DNA of 64,000 bases. It comes from Rotaria socialis. Its lineage: Eukaryota; Rotifera; Eurotatoria; Philodinida; Philodinidae. The stretch lies in contig CAJNYU010001443.1 in the NCBI GenBank assembly GCA_905331475.1, positions 171,178 to 235,177 on the forward strand, written 5' to 3'. Of the stretch, positions 63,364-64,000 are shown piece after piece. The stretch's first letter is position 1, and each line of letters opens with the position of its first letter. The notes under the pieces were generated by a model. The model was not told the DNA's origin. It saw nothing but the letters and a program-made list of their open reading frames with translations, and did not search any database. The position numbers and the translations under genes are program-made.

Positions 63364-64000
63364 TCGAATCGGATCTTCACGAAAAATCTTCAATTCAGAG
63401 AAATCTTGAATACTTTTTTTGTCGACATGATGAAATTCATCACTGAGAAAACTCCATTCTTATTTTGCGATACATTCTTAAGGATCGATTTCGATTGATC
63501 GATTAATTATCTCCATGATTCCTTATCTTAGATCAACTGTAAATGAATAGACTATAGTGGCTAACATATGTTGATGACGTTGTAACGATAAATAATAAGA
63601 ACCCTGTTTCGGGATTGATATATTAAGACAAACTAGATAGAGGTGAAGTAGCTTACAGCCACTCATGGCAATGATGTTTATTCGCTTCTTCACATATCCA
63701 GAGTGTCCCAACTTCATACGTAACAGACGTATATATAGGAGAGAGATAGAAGAGAGACAGGGGGGAGAGATATTAGAACAATGGAAAGAGAATGAAGGAG
63801 AATCATCGAAGCGTGCCATCAATATCGGCACAGACGCCACTTTAATTATCTCTTGATAAATTTCTTTCATTTTCGTCATTTTGGAAGCACATTTATGAAA
63901 GAACGGAACGTCAGTTTAAAGATTAGAAAACAGATGTTCTAAGTTCGATCTTGATACTGCTCAAGAAAAAACCAATAAGAAATCGATTTTTATTATTTTG
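63364..64000. other. Non-coding end of window
   Basis: No supportable gene. Frames on both strands at 63523-63879 overlap each other and a purine-rich run (63735-63800) and look accidental. Confidence 0.4.

Overview
The window is animal nuclear DNA: AT-rich (roughly one-third GC by eye), with intron-dense genes whose introns are mostly 50-70 bp. All recognisable proteins are metazoan. High intron density, tiny introns and a few intronless genes of foreign look fit a bdelloid rotifer (Adineta or Rotaria type) best. That is an inference, not proof. A single undetermined base at 63047, next to a C-rich run, marks a doubtful assembly join.

Layout. 1-3981 is non-coding, ending in a leader region. 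3982-15805 (+) is a complete CaV2-type calcium channel alpha-1 gene of 47 exon positions. Position 36 is a pair of mutually exclusive exons in the domain IV turret and pore helix. After 4 kb of non-coding DNA come beta-tubulin (20089-22174, +), a UDP-glycosyltransferase (22458-24363, +), a small unknown ORF (-), a NEK4-like kinase (25863-28101, +), a D-glucuronyl C5-epimerase-like enzyme (28297-29925, -) and an unknown basic protein (30148-30891, -). 31.2-32.5 kb holds four diverged repeat units in alternating orientation. An intronless O-methyltransferase follows (32955-34055, -).

36.5-43.2 kb (+) has a conserved protein of unknown function and a 20-exon SNX25-like sorting nexin, with a small secreted acidic protein between them on the minus strand. 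Then come a short-chain dehydrogenase (43854-44982, -), the splicing factor RBM39 (47819-50335, +), THUMPD1 (50558-51520, +) and INSIG (51902-52796, +). The last 9 kb contains a one-domain immunoglobulin gene fragment. It also holds a 1055-codon intronless vWA plus U-box/RING gene lying between inverted copies of a repeat, and a partial gene with a possible ubiquitin-like fold.

The genes do not form one pathway. Loose themes are presynaptic Ca2+ signalling (CaV2, with two RIM-BP-type SH3 ligands), ER membrane and lipid functions (INSIG, SDR, UGT, SNX25), and RNA metabolism (RBM39, THUMPD1). The most unusual items are the alternative CaV2 pore-turret exons, the repeat-flanked vWA/U-box gene with its neighbour, and the alternating CCSGR repeats. 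Exon borders were set by hand from GT/AG sites, reading phase and remembered family sequences; no alignment software or transcript data were used.
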